DNA of 24,806 nt. Source: JADGGM01 sp035277485. GTDB lineage: Bacteria; Gemmatimonadota; Gemmatimonadetes; Gemmatimonadales; Gemmatimonadaceae. The position numbers and the translations under genes were made by a program. Under the pieces are notes generated by a model. It was not told the DNA's origin and did not search any database. It saw nothing but the letters and a program-made list of their open reading frames with translations. Below, piece by piece: positions 7,434 through 16,149 of the stretch (position 1 is its first letter; the number at the start of each line of letters is the position of its first letter). The stretch lies in the NCBI GenBank assembly GCA_035277485.1, contig DATEKK010000161.1:1-24806 (forward strand), read 5' to 3'.

Positions 7434-8740
7434 TGCGCGCGATGCGCGGCGCGTTGGCGTTAGGCATTCTCGCGCTCGCGGCGTGCAGCGGCGCCGAGGC
7501 GCGCGCCGACACCCGCGTGACACTCCACTTCTGGGCCATGGGCGCCGAAGCCGACGCGCTCTCGAACCTCGTGCGCGGGTTCGAGCGCGAGCACCCCGGG
7601 ATCCGCGTCGACATCCAGCAGATTCCGTGGACGGCCGCGCACGAGAAGCTCATGACGGCCTTCGTGGGCGACGCGACGCCCGATCTCACTCAGTTAGGCA
7701 ACACGTGGATCCCCGAGTTCACGGCTATCGGCGCCCTCGAGCGCCTCGACTCCATGGCGGCCCATCCGCCGGCTGTCGACTCGGCCGACTACTTCCAGGG
7801 AATCTGGGACACCAATGTGATCCACGGCGCGCTCTACGGCATCCCGTGGTACGTCGACACGCGGCTCATCTTCTATCGCACGGACATTCTCGCCGCCGCC
7901 GGCTACGACAGTATTCCCGGCTCGTGGAGCGGATGGCGGAGCGCCATGGAAGCCATCCAGCGACGCAAGGCCGGACAGCCGCGCCGGTGGCCGATCTTCC
8001 TGCCGACCAACGAATGGAACCAGCCGGTGATCTTCGGTATGCAGAACGGCTCGACGCTGCTCACGGACGATGACCGCTACGGCGATTTTGCCGATTCTTC
8101 GTTTCGCTCGGCGTTCGAGTTCTACGTTAGGCTCTACCGCGACAAGCTCGCGCCGATCGCCGGCGTGAACGACTTGGCCAACCCGTACCAGGAATTCGCG
8201 CGCGGCACGTTTGCCATGTGGATCACCGGACCCTGGAACATCGGCGAGTTCAAGCGCCGCTTGCCGGACTCGCTGCAACAGTCGTGGGCCACGGCGCCGA
8301 TACCCGGACCCGATGGCGATTCATCGGGCATCTCGCTCGCGGGCGGCGCGAGCTTCGCCATTTTCAAGGCATCGCGACACAAAGCCGCGGCGTGGCAGCT
8401 CATCCAATACTTATCGCAGCCCGCGCAGCAGCTCGCGTTCTATCGTCTGAGCGGCGACCTGCCGGCGCGACTCGATGCGTGGCGCGCCTCGGGACTCGAG
8501 ACGGATCGCTACGCCCACGCATTCTGGGTGCAGTTGCACCGTGTGCGCGCGACTCCGAAGGTTCCCGAGTGGGAATCGATCACCGCCAAGATCATCGACC
8601 AGGCCGAGGAATCCATTCGGGGCGGCGTAGCGCCTGCCAAGTCGCTTGCAGTTCTCGACCGCGACGTCAACGCCATCCTCGACAAGCGCCGCTGGATCAT
8701 CGCACGCGACTCGAGCAGCGCTGTGGGCCATGCGCCGTGA
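7433..8740 (+). CDS. ABC transporter sugar-binding lipoprotein (family 1 solute-binding)
   Basis: The 435-residue protein has a lipoprotein signal with lipobox LAAC (Cys18), then the family 1 extracellular solute-binding fold: VTLHFWAMGAEADALSNLV, FEREHPGIRVDIQQIPW, DLTQLGNTWIPEF, YGIPWYVDTRLIFYRTDIL, FARGTFAMWITGPWNIGEF, SLAGGASFAIFKASRHKAAAWQLIQYL. These are typical of carbohydrate ABC importers. It delivers sugar to the two permeases encoded next. The ATG at 7433 overlaps the preceding stop by one base; an ATG at 7442 is the alternative and keeps the lipobox. The 3' end overlaps the first permease by 11 bases, so the genes are very probably translationally coupled. Three GTTAGGC motifs lie in the gene. 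The exact sugar cannot be read from sequence. Confidence 0.92.
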   Translation: MRAMRGALALGILALAACSGAEARADTRVTLHFWAMGAEADALSNLVRGFEREHPGIRVDIQQIPWTAAHEKLMTAFVGDATPDLTQLGNTWIPEFTAIGALERLDSMAAHPPAVDSADYFQGIWDTNVIHGALYGIPWYVDTRLIFYRTDILAAAGYDSIPGSWSGWRSAMEAIQRRKAGQPRRWPIFLPTNEWNQPVIFGMQNGSTLLTDDDRYGDFADSSFRSAFEFYVRLYRDKLAPIAGVNDLANPYQEFARGTFAMWITGPWNIGEFKRRLPDSLQQSWATAPIPGPDGDSSGISLAGGASFAIFKASRHKAAAWQLIQYLSQPAQQLAFYRLSGDLPARLDAWRASGLETDRYAHAFWVQLHRVRATPKVPEWESITAKIIDQAEESIRGGVAPAKSLAVLDRDVNAILDKRRWIIARDSSSAVGHAP

Positions 8741-9626
8741 GCTGACGGTCGAGCAGCAGCGCGCGCGCGCGGCGTTGCTCTTCATCGTGCCCGCGCTCGC
8801 GCTCATCGGACTGTTCTTCCTCCTGCCGGTCGTCGCCTCGTTCCTGCTCAGCGTCACCGATTTCGATCTCTACGCGCTCGCCAACGTGCACAATGTGCGC
8901 TTCGTGGGCGTGCACAACTACGCCGCGCTCGCCGGCAACTCCGAGTTCTGGTCGGCAGTCGCGAACACCTTCTATTTCGCGCTCGTGGGCGGCCCGCTCA
9001 CCGTGGCCGTTTCGTTAGGCGCGGCGCTCCTGGTGAACGCGAAGGCGGCGCGCCTCAAGGGACTGTTCCGCACCGCGTACTTCGTCCCGTTCGTGACCAC
9101 GCTGGTGGCGGTTGCCATCGTCTGGAAATACCTCTACCACCCCACGTACGGCCCCCTCAACTACGCCTTGGGCGGGTTAGGCATCAAGCCCATCGATTGG
9201 CTGGGCAATCCGCACTGGGCCATGCCCGCCATCATCGGTCTCGCTGTGTGGAAGAACTTCGGCTACAACATGCTCATCTTCATCGCCGGCCTGCAGGCCG
9301 TGCCCGAAGAGTTGTACGAAGCGGCGCGCATCGACGGCGCCGGCGCGGTCCGCCAATTCCGAAGCGTCACACTGCCGAGTCTCGCGCCCACCTTTTTCTT
9401 CGTGGGCGTGGTCACGATGATCGGGTACTTCCAGCTGTTCGCGGAGCCGTACGTGATGACGCAGGGCGGACCGCTCAAGAGCACCACCAGCCTCGTGCTG
9501 TTCATGTACACGGAAGGCTTCCGCTGGTGGCGGTTAGGCAACGCCGCCGCGATCGCGTTCGTGCTGTTCGTGATCATCCTCGCGTGGACCGTGCTCCAGT
9601 TGCGCCTCGACCGGCGCCGCGCGTGA
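8730..9626 (+). CDS. ABC sugar transporter permease 1 (MalF/UgpA-like)
   Basis: The product of 298 residues has about six membrane segments, beginning with ALLFIVPALALIGLFFLLPVV near residue 15. It carries the conserved EAA loop EELYEAARIDGAGAVRQFRSVTLP, where a coupling helix meets the ATPase. The motif is characteristic of MalF/UgpA/LacF-type inner-membrane permeases for oligosaccharides. ATG 8730 was chosen because it places a short charged N-terminus before the first segment; it overlaps the binding-protein gene by 11 bases. The stop overlaps the next start as GTGA. It presumably forms a heterodimer with the permease that follows and is energised by a MsmK/MalK-type ATPase such as the one at 15043. 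Confidence 0.93.
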   Translation: MRRELTVEQQRARAALLFIVPALALIGLFFLLPVVASFLLSVTDFDLYALANVHNVRFVGVHNYAALAGNSEFWSAVANTFYFALVGGPLTVAVSLGAALLVNAKAARLKGLFRTAYFVPFVTTLVAVAIVWKYLYHPTYGPLNYALGGLGIKPIDWLGNPHWAMPAIIGLAVWKNFGYNMLIFIAGLQAVPEELYEAARIDGAGAVRQFRSVTLPSLAPTFFFVGVVTMIGYFQLFAEPYVMTQGGPLKSTTSLVLFMYTEGFRWWRLGNAAAIAFVLFVIILAWTVLQLRLDRRRA

Positions 9627-10477
9627 CCAGCGCCGTCGCGGTCGCTCCCGTTCGGCGGCGCGTGCGCTTGGCACCGCTCGCGCTGCACGGCGCGCTCATT
9701 CTCGGCGCGCTCATCGCGTTGTTCCCGCTCCTGTGGATGGTGTCGGCGTCGTTCATGCAGACGGGCATGGCGAATCAGTATCCGCCGCATCTCCTGCCGC
9801 GCCATCCCACGTTCTCGCACTACCGCGAGATCTTCACGCGGCTCTCGATGGGGCGCTTCGTCCTCAACAGCGCCATCATCTCGCTCGTCGTCACCGCGCT
9901 GTCGCTCTTCATCAACTCGGCCGCGGGATACGCGTTCGCCAAACTACGCTTTCGCGGACGCGACAAGCTGTTCCGCGGCCTCATGCTGGGTCTCGTCGTG
10001 CCGGTGCAGGTGGCCATGCTGCCGCTCTTTCTTCTGTTCAAGGAGATGCGGCTCATCAATACGTACTGGGGCGTGATCATCCCGTCGTTAGCCAGCATCT
10101 TCGGCATCTTCCTCATCCGGCAATACACGCTCGACATTCCCGACGACCTGCTCGATGCGGCGCGCATCGATGGCGCGAGCGAGTTCCGCATCTATCGGTC
10201 CGTCGTGCTGCCGGTGATCGTGCCGATCCTCGCCACGCTCGCGATCTGGACGTTCCTCACGACGTGGAACGACTTCATGTGGCCGCTCATCGTGCTCAGC
10301 GACCAGTCGAAGATGACGCTGCCGGTCGCGCTCGCGAACCTGGCCGGCGAGCACGTGCAGGACACGGAGCTCATGATGGCGGGCTCGGTGGTGACGGTGC
10401 TGCCGGTGCTGCTCGTGTTCCTGTTCCTGCAGCGCTACTACGTGCAGGGGATCATGTCGGGGAGCGTCAAGGGATGA
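9623..10477 (+). CDS. ABC sugar transporter permease 2 (MalG/UgpE-like)
   Basis: The 284-residue protein starts at a GTG that overlaps the previous stop by four bases. Membrane segments include GALILGALIALFPLLWMVSA near residue 24 and the sequence YWGVIIPSLASIFGIFLIRQY. The EAA loop is DDLLDAARIDGASEFRIYRSVVLP, followed by TFLTTWNDFMWPLIVL, a MalG-type landmark. The end VQGIMSGSVKG is also typical, since MalG-type C-termini reach into the ATPase dimer. The frame remains open far upstream of GTG 9623 inside permease 1, but those residues are not hydrophobic or conserved. The stop overlaps the next gene's ATG (ATGA). No GTTAGGC motif occurs here, although a near miss (GTTAGCC) is present around 10087. 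Confidence 0.93.
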   Translation: MTSAVAVAPVRRRVRLAPLALHGALILGALIALFPLLWMVSASFMQTGMANQYPPHLLPRHPTFSHYREIFTRLSMGRFVLNSAIISLVVTALSLFINSAAGYAFAKLRFRGRDKLFRGLMLGLVVPVQVAMLPLFLLFKEMRLINTYWGVIIPSLASIFGIFLIRQYTLDIPDDLLDAARIDGASEFRIYRSVVLPVIVPILATLAIWTFLTTWNDFMWPLIVLSDQSKMTLPVALANLAGEHVQDTELMMAGSVVTVLPVLLVFLFLQRYYVQGIMSGSVKG

Positions 10478-13400
10478 CGGGTGCGCGCGTCGCCTGCCTA
10501 ACGGTGCTCGCGGTGGCGTGCGGCGTGCCGCGGGCGGCGGCGCAGACGACGGTGCTCGATGCGTTCGATTCCGTGTCGGCGTGGAGCGCGCGTCCGTCCG
10601 ACGGCGTGTCGCTCTGCATCAGTCCCGATGCGGGCCGGCACGGCAGCGCGATGCGGCTCGACTTCGATTTCCACGGACACGCGGGCTATGCCATCGCGCA
10701 TCGTGTGATCGACCTGCCGCTCCCGCCTGACTATGAGCTGTCGTTCTCGGTACGCGGCGACGCGCCGCGAGAAAATCTCGAGTTCAAGCTCATTGATTCG
10801 ACCGGCGACAACGTGTGGTGGCACAACGCGGTCGAGTACACGTTCTCGAAGCAATGGACCGCGGTGCGCTATCGCGCGAGCGACATCGCATTCGCGTGGG
10901 GCCCGGCCGGCGGCGGCGTGCTCCACCGCGTGTCGGCCATCGAGATCGTCGTCACGGCGGGAACGGGCGGGAAGGGCACCGTGTGGATCGACGACCTCGC
11001 GTTTCGTCCACTCGAGCCGGAGCGCCCGTACGATCTGGCGCCCGCGGTCACGGCCTCGTCGACTGCGCCGGCACACGAGCCGCGTGCGGCTATCGACGCC
11101 GACACACTCACGTCGTGGCGCTCCGCCGCCGGCGGCCGGCAATCGCTCACCATCGACTTTCTCCGCGACCGGGACTTGGGCGGCCTAACGCTACGTTGGG
11201 CACCTGGCGCGCACGCCATCGACTACGACGTCGACACCTCGTCCGACGGCGCGCGCTGGACGCTCGCGCACGCCGTCCGCGGCAGCGATGGAGGCCGTGA
11301 CGACATCCCGCTGCGCCGCGCCGAGTCGCGTTGGCTGCGCATCACCATGCTCCGCGGAGCCAACGCATCCGGATACGAGCTGCGCGATCTCCACGTCCAG
11401 CCGGACGGTTGGGCCGACAGCGCAAACGCATTCTTTCGGCACCTCGCCGCCGATGCGCCGCGCGGAACCTACCCGCGATACTTCTCCAACGAGCAGTCGT
11501 ACTGGACCGTTGTCGGCGTGAGCGGCGGCCGGCATACGGGCCTGCTGAACGAAGACGGGATGCTCGAAACCGACAAGGGTCAGTTTTCGGTCGAGCCGTT
11601 CCTCTTCGCGGACGGGCATCTCGTGAGTTGGGCGAACGCGTCGCCCACGCAGTCGCTCGCGCGAGGCTACTTGCCCATCCCAACGGTTACATGGACGGCC
11701 GGCGAACTCTCGCTCGAGATCACGGCGTTTGCCGACGGCTCGCCGGCATCGTCTGCGCTCGTCGCTCGATATCGCGTGCGCAACGCATCCGCCGCCGAGC
11801 GACGCGTCCGTCTGCTGCTCGCGATTCGCCCGTTCCAGGTGAACCCGCCCTGGCAGTTTCTCAATGTCTTGGGCGGCGTCGCGCCGATCGAAAGTTTGTC
11901 GCTCGCCGGCCATCGCGTGCTTGTGAATGGCGACCGGTGGGTGATTCCGCTCGTGCGTCCATCTGCGTTCGGCGCGGCGACATTTGATGAAGGCAGCATC
12001 GAATCCGCACTCGCGAGGGGACAGGTACCCTCGCGCGTCGCCGCGACCGATTCGTCGGGTTGGGCATCTGGCGCGCTCGCGTTCGACCTCGCGGTCCCGG
12101 CCCGCGGCGTGCGCGACGTGGCCGTCGAGATCCCGTTTGCGCGCGACAGCGGTACCCCACAGTTCACGCTCCGCAATACGGCCGATGTCAATCGCCGGCT
12201 TGCCGGCGCCGAATCCCGTTGGGCAAGGACACTGGACACGATCTCGCTCGAGCTTCCGCCCGCGGCGATGGATGTCGTGCGCACGGTGCGCACCGCGATC
12301 GCGAATATCCTCATAGAGCGCGATGGCGTCCGACTCCAGCCGGGCACGCGCGACTATTCCCGCTCCTGGATTCGCGACGGCGCGCTCATGTCCGTCGCGC
12401 TGCTGCGCACCGGCTACCCCGAGCCCGTGCGGGAGTTCGCCGAGTGGTACGCGGGATTTGAGCAGCCTAACGGAAGCGTCCCGTGCTGCGTCGACCGCCG
12501 CGGCGCCGACCCCGTGCCGGAACACGACAGCCACGGCGAGCTGATTTTCCTCATCATGTCGTATTACCGGTACACGCACGACCGGGCATTCCTCTCGACA
12601 ATGTGGCCGCACATCGCCAAAGCGGCCGCCTACATCGATTCACTCCGCGCCCAACGCATGACGCCGAAGTACGCGGCGCCCGCGATGCGCGCCTACTACG
12701 GCCTCCTCCCGCAGTCGATCAGCCACGAGGGCTACTCGGCCAAGCCGATGCACTCGTACTGGGACGACTTTTTCGGGCTTCGGGGCCTCGTCGATGCCGC
12801 CGACGCCGCGACGGTACTGGGCCTAACGGAAGACGCGCGCCGGTTCGCTGCCCAGCGCGACGACTTCCGCCGCGACATCATGACGTCGATCCGCCTGGCG
12901 ATGATGGCGAACCATATCGACTTCATACCTGGCAGCGTGGAGCTTGGCGATTTCGACGCCACGTCGACCTCGATCGCCGTGTCGCCCGTGGGCGAGCTCG
13001 CGCACCTGCCCGATTCCGCGCTGCGCCGCACGTTCGAGCGCTATTGGGACGGCGCCAGCCGCCGGCCGGACAGCACGTCGTGGAAGGCGTACACGCCCTA
13101 CGAGACGCGGATGATCGGCACCTTCGTTCGCCTCGGCTGGCGCGACCGCGCGCAGCAGCTGCTCGCCCAGTTCCTGCGCGACCGCCGGCCGGCGGCGTGG
13201 AACGAATGGGCCGAGGTGGTGTGGCGCGACCCGCGTTCGCCTAACTTCATCGGCGACATGCCGCACGCCTGGGTCGGCGCGGAATACGTCCGCTCGATCA
13301 TGGACTGCTTCGCGTACGAGCGCGCATCCGACAGTGCGCTGGTCGTCGGCGCCGGTGTGCCCGCGTCATGGGTCGATCAGGCGCCCGGCGTCGTCGCACA

Positions 13401-13632
13401 CCGGCTGCCCACCGTGCTGGGGCTGCTCGACCTCTCGATGCTCGGCCAGGCCCGCTCGGTTCGCGTTCAGTTAGGCGGACGCATGACCGTTCCGCCGGGA
13501 GGCATCGTGGTCGTATCGCCGTACGACGGGCCCATCCGACGGGCGACCGTCAACGGCACCGCCGTTCGCCTAACGCAGGCCGGCGATGTGGTCGTGCGAA
13601 ACCTGCCCGCAACCGTCACTCTATGGTACTGA
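10474..13632 (+). CDS. Secreted multidomain (alpha/alpha)6 glycosidase-like protein with discoidin-type domain
   Basis: This 1052-residue protein has an N-terminal signal peptide (about 1-23, ending RAAAQ). A beta-sandwich resembling a carbohydrate-binding module follows (about 25-185, with DNVWWHNAVEYTFSKQWTAV). Next is an F5/8 type C (discoidin-like) domain (about 188-310: AAIDADTLTSWRSA, SRWLRITMLRG). A super-sandwich region (about 315-600) leads to an (alpha/alpha)6-barrel (about 605-960). Probable active-site segments are SRSWIRDGALM (near 630) and PEHDSHGELIF (near 683), which recall GH15/GH63-like or debranching-type enzymes; TSWKAYTPYETRMIG and MPHAWVGAEYV also line such barrels. The exact GH family is unclear. 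ATG 10474 overlaps the permease stop and precedes a good signal peptide, so I reject the longer open frame upstream. Seven GTTAGGC motifs are present, the most of any gene here. The stop converges on the GH1 gene. Confidence 0.75.
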   Translation: MTGARVACLTVLAVACGVPRAAAQTTVLDAFDSVSAWSARPSDGVSLCISPDAGRHGSAMRLDFDFHGHAGYAIAHRVIDLPLPPDYELSFSVRGDAPRENLEFKLIDSTGDNVWWHNAVEYTFSKQWTAVRYRASDIAFAWGPAGGGVLHRVSAIEIVVTAGTGGKGTVWIDDLAFRPLEPERPYDLAPAVTASSTAPAHEPRAAIDADTLTSWRSAAGGRQSLTIDFLRDRDLGGLTLRWAPGAHAIDYDVDTSSDGARWTLAHAVRGSDGGRDDIPLRRAESRWLRITMLRGANASGYELRDLHVQPDGWADSANAFFRHLAADAPRGTYPRYFSNEQSYWTVVGVSGGRHTGLLNEDGMLETDKGQFSVEPFLFADGHLVSWANASPTQSLARGYLPIPTVTWTAGELSLEITAFADGSPASSALVARYRVRNASAAERRVRLLLAIRPFQVNPPWQFLNVLGGVAPIESLSLAGHRVLVNGDRWVIPLVRPSAFGAATFDEGSIESALARGQVPSRVAATDSSGWASGALAFDLAVPARGVRDVAVEIPFARDSGTPQFTLRNTADVNRRLAGAESRWARTLDTISLELPPAAMDVVRTVRTAIANILIERDGVRLQPGTRDYSRSWIRDGALMSVALLRTGYPEPVREFAEWYAGFEQPNGSVPCCVDRRGADPVPEHDSHGELIFLIMSYYRYTHDRAFLSTMWPHIAKAAAYIDSLRAQRMTPKYAAPAMRAYYGLLPQSISHEGYSAKPMHSYWDDFFGLRGLVDAADAATVLGLTEDARRFAAQRDDFRRDIMTSIRLAMMANHIDFIPGSVELGDFDATSTSIAVSPVGELAHLPDSALRRTFERYWDGASRRPDSTSWKAYTPYETRMIGTFVRLGWRDRAQQLLAQFLRDRRPAAWNEWAEVVWRDPRSPNFIGDMPHAWVGAEYVRSIMDCFAYERASDSALVVGAGVPASWVDQAPGVVAHRLPTVLGLLDLSMLGQARSVRVQLGGRMTVPPGGIVVVSPYDGPIRRATVNGTAVRLTQAGDVVVRNLPATVTLWY

Positions 13633-13649
13633 CCGCGGCGACACGCCCG

Positions 13650-15044
13650 TCAGATGGACAGCGCGTCGAGCGGCGCCGCCAGCACCTCACCGTGCGTGCG
13701 GATCACCTCGGAGTAGTAGCGCGCGCTCGCCTTCGGCGTCCGCTCCAGCGTCGCATAGTCGATGTGCACGATCCCGAACCGCTTCGAGTACCCGAGGCTC
13801 CACTCGTAGTTGTCGAACAGCGACCACGCGAAGTAGCCGTTGAGATTCACGCCCTGGCGCATCGCCTCGCGCGCCGCGAGCAGATGCTCGCGCAGATACC
13901 ACGTGCGGACGGGATCATCGACGCGCCCGTCGATTGGCGTCGGCGGATCGTACATCGCCGCGCCATTCTCCGTGATGTACAACGGCACGTCGCCGTACCG
14001 CTCTTTCACCCACAGCAGCACGCGCGTGAGTGCGGGCGCGAATACTTCCCATCCCGTCTCGGTGTACACGTGCTGCGGCTGGTGCACGCCGCGTGCGCGC
14101 ACCGGCCACGCGGTGGGATCATCGCGTGTGACGTTGCGCGTGTAGTAGTTGACGCCGAGGAAGTCGATCGGTTGGGCGATGAGGTCCATGTCGCGCGCTG
14201 CCGGCTCGCGCCACGCGTCGCCGAAGATCTCGCGCAGCTCATCGGGATATCGCCCGAAGAACACCGGATCGAGATATTGTCGGTTCATGTACGCATCCGC
14301 GCGCCGCACAGCGGCGAGATCCGCCGCATCATGGGATGCCGGATACTTGGGCTCGAGATTCACCACGATACCGATGCGATGCTTTCCGATTGCCCGATAC
14401 GCCTGCACCGCGCGACCATGCGCGCGCAGCAAGTTGTGCGACGCAATCGGCGCTTCGTACAAATTCTTGTGGCCGGGTGCGAGCGCACCGTGCAGATAGC
14501 CGCCGTCGCTCACCACCCACGGTTCGTTGAGCGTGTTCCAGAGTGTCACGCGATCGTCCAGCGCGCGTACCGCGGTCGTCACATAGTCGGCGAACCATCT
14601 GTCGATGTCACCGTTGAGCCATCCGCCGCGATCGTCGAGCGCCGCGGGGAGGTCCCAGTGGTACAGCGTGACCATCGGCTGAATGCCGGCGGCGAGCAGC
14701 GCGTCGACCAACCGGTCATAGAACGCGAGACCGGCGGCATTGACGGCGCCTGTTCCCTGCGGGTGGATGCGGCTCCACGAGATGCTGAAGCGATACGCAC
14801 TCAATCCGAGGTCGCGCATGAGGCGCACGTCGTCCGCCCAACGGTGATAGTGATCCACCGCGATGTCGCCCGTTTCGCCGTTCGCCGTTCGCCCCGGCGT
14901 GTGCGCGAACCGGTGCCAGATACTCGGCCCTGCGCCGTCAGCGAGCGGCGACCCTTCGATCTGGTAGGCGGACGTGGCGGCTCCCCACAGGAAACCATCG
15001 GGGAAGCGGTCAGCGTTGGGCATGTGACTCGTAGAGGGCTCCAT
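13650..15044 (-). CDS. GH1 beta-glucosidase
   Basis: The 464-residue protein is a complete family 1 glycoside hydrolase of normal length. It opens with FPDGFLWGAATSAYQIEG. The acid/base Glu is in TLNEP (E174) and the nucleophile Glu is in YITENG (E359). The aglycone-side DFLGVNYYTR and the glucose-binding SLFDNYEWSLGYSKRFG are also intact. There is no signal peptide, so it acts in the cytoplasm, probably releasing glucose from oligosaccharides brought in by the ABC transporter. The start is uncertain: the ATG at 15044 overlaps the divergent ATPase start by two bases and has no good ribosome-binding site. Met8 (15023) is the alternative and still precedes the conserved start. It is the only clear minus-strand gene in the window, and it contains no GTTAGGC motif (its Pro-Asn near the start uses CCCAAC). 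Confidence 0.95.
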   Translation of the reverse strand: MEPSTSHMPNADRFPDGFLWGAATSAYQIEGSPLADGAGPSIWHRFAHTPGRTANGETGDIAVDHYHRWADDVRLMRDLGLSAYRFSISWSRIHPQGTGAVNAAGLAFYDRLVDALLAAGIQPMVTLYHWDLPAALDDRGGWLNGDIDRWFADYVTTAVRALDDRVTLWNTLNEPWVVSDGGYLHGALAPGHKNLYEAPIASHNLLRAHGRAVQAYRAIGKHRIGIVVNLEPKYPASHDAADLAAVRRADAYMNRQYLDPVFFGRYPDELREIFGDAWREPAARDMDLIAQPIDFLGVNYYTRNVTRDDPTAWPVRARGVHQPQHVYTETGWEVFAPALTRVLLWVKERYGDVPLYITENGAAMYDPPTPIDGRVDDPVRTWYLREHLLAAREAMRQGVNLNGYFAWSLFDNYEWSLGYSKRFGIVHIDYATLERTPKASARYYSEVIRTHGEVLAAPLDALSI

Positions 15045-16149
15045 GGCTAGCGTGCAACTCGAAGGAGTTCAAAAAATATACGACGGTGGCGCGCGCGCTC
15101 ACATCGCCGTGCATAACATCGATCTCGAGATCGGCGATGGCGAGCTCGTGGTCCTCGTTGGGCCATCCGGCTGCGGCAAAACGACGACGCTGCGCATGAT
15201 TGCCGGTCTCGAATCCGTTACACGCGGCACGCTGCGCATCGGCGGTCGTGTGGTGAACGACGTGCCGCCCAAAGATCGCGACATCGCGATGGTCTTCCAG
15301 AACTATGCCCTGTATCCGCACATGACCGTGCGAGAGAACATGGGCTTCGCGCTCACCTTGCGCCACGTGCCGCGCGCCGAGGTGGACGCGCGGGTGCGCG
15401 ACGCCGCCACGATTCTTGGCATCGAGGAGCTGCTCGACCGGCGGCCGCGCCAACTGTCGGGTGGCCAGCGGCAACGCGTCGCGCTGGGGCGGGCAATTGT
15501 GCGGCACCCGCAGGTTTTTCTGTTCGACGAGCCGCTGTCCAACCTGGACGCCAAGCTCAGGGTCCAGATGCGCCGCGAGATCGCGCGGCTGCATCGGCAG
15601 CTCGAGGCGACGATGGTGTACGTGACGCACGACCAGGTGGAAGCGATGACGTTGGGCAACCGCATCGTGGTCATGAACGCGGGCCGTGTGCAGCAGGTTG
15701 GTGCACCGCTGGAACTCTACGAGCGCCCCGACAACGCGTTCGTGGCCACGTTCATCGGGAGCCCGCCCATGAACCTGGTGCCTGCGCGCCTAACGCAAGA
15801 CAATGGGCTGCGAATTGTGGCCGACGACGCTGCCTTCTCGGTGCGTGCGCCCGATGCCTGGGGCGCGCTGCTCGACGGCCATGCCGAGCGGCGCATTCTA
15901 TTCGGCGTGAGGCCGGAGCATCTGCGCGTCGAGCCCGCAGGTTCACCGGGCAGCGGCATCTCGGCGCGTCTGGACCTCGTCGAGCCGATGGGCGCCGAGC
16001 TCTATCTGTCGTTGCGGGCAGGGCGGCATGACCTCATGGCGCGGGTGCCGCCGCAGCCGTTGCCGCCGGTCGGAACGGACATCATGCTCGGCGTTGACCA
16101 CTCGCACGTCCATGGCTTCGATGCCGACACGCAAGCGCGTCTGAGCTGA
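15043..16149 (+). CDS. ABC transporter ATPase, MalK/MsmX/UgpC family
   Basis: The 368-residue protein has every element of an active ABC ATPase: Walker A GPSGCGKTT (40-48), Q-loop FQNYALYPHMTVREN (84-98), signature LSGGQRQ (137-143), Walker B VFLFDEP (157-163), D-loop SNLDAKLR and H-loop His195 (THDQVEAMTLG). A C-terminal TOBE/MalK regulatory region follows (about 240-368). This family energises carbohydrate importers and is often shared by several transporters. Here it presumably serves the permeases 5 kb upstream, separated from them by two glycosidase genes. The start has AGAGGG a few bases upstream (15033-15038). It is divergent from the GH1 gene, with overlapping start codons, so its promoter must lie within the GH1 coding region or elsewhere. 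Confidence 0.95.
   Translation: MASVQLEGVQKIYDGGARAHIAVHNIDLEIGDGELVVLVGPSGCGKTTTLRMIAGLESVTRGTLRIGGRVVNDVPPKDRDIAMVFQNYALYPHMTVRENMGFALTLRHVPRAEVDARVRDAATILGIEELLDRRPRQLSGGQRQRVALGRAIVRHPQVFLFDEPLSNLDAKLRVQMRREIARLHRQLEATMVYVTHDQVEAMTLGNRIVVMNAGRVQQVGAPLELYERPDNAFVATFIGSPPMNLVPARLTQDNGLRIVADDAAFSVRAPDAWGALLDGHAERRILFGVRPEHLRVEPAGSPGSGISARLDLVEPMGAELYLSLRAGRHDLMARVPPQPLPPVGTDIMLGVDHSHVHGFDADTQARLS
15069..15081 (-). promoter_or_regulatory. Possible minus-strand -10 region for the GH1 gene inside the ATPase 5' end
   Basis: A run of A/T (TCAAAAAATATAC on the + strand) breaks the GC-rich coding sequence 25-37 bases into the ATPase gene and includes the rare Ile codon ATA. On the minus strand it reads TATATTTTTTGA, ending some 25 bases before the GH1 start. 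The -35 position is not convincing. This is a guess prompted by the absence of any intergenic space between the divergent genes. Confidence 0.25.

Noticed and set aside
9733..10473. Extension of the 1052-residue enzyme upstream into permease 2
   Set aside because: The extra residues are out of frame with the conserved permease and show no domain. A clean signal peptide begins at 10474 with an ATGA overlap.
13368..15050. Long plus-strand open frame opposite the GH1 gene
   Set aside because: The minus-strand GH1 protein has both catalytic motifs and normal length. The plus-strand frame has low-complexity Arg/His-rich sequence and overlaps the end of the preceding enzyme.
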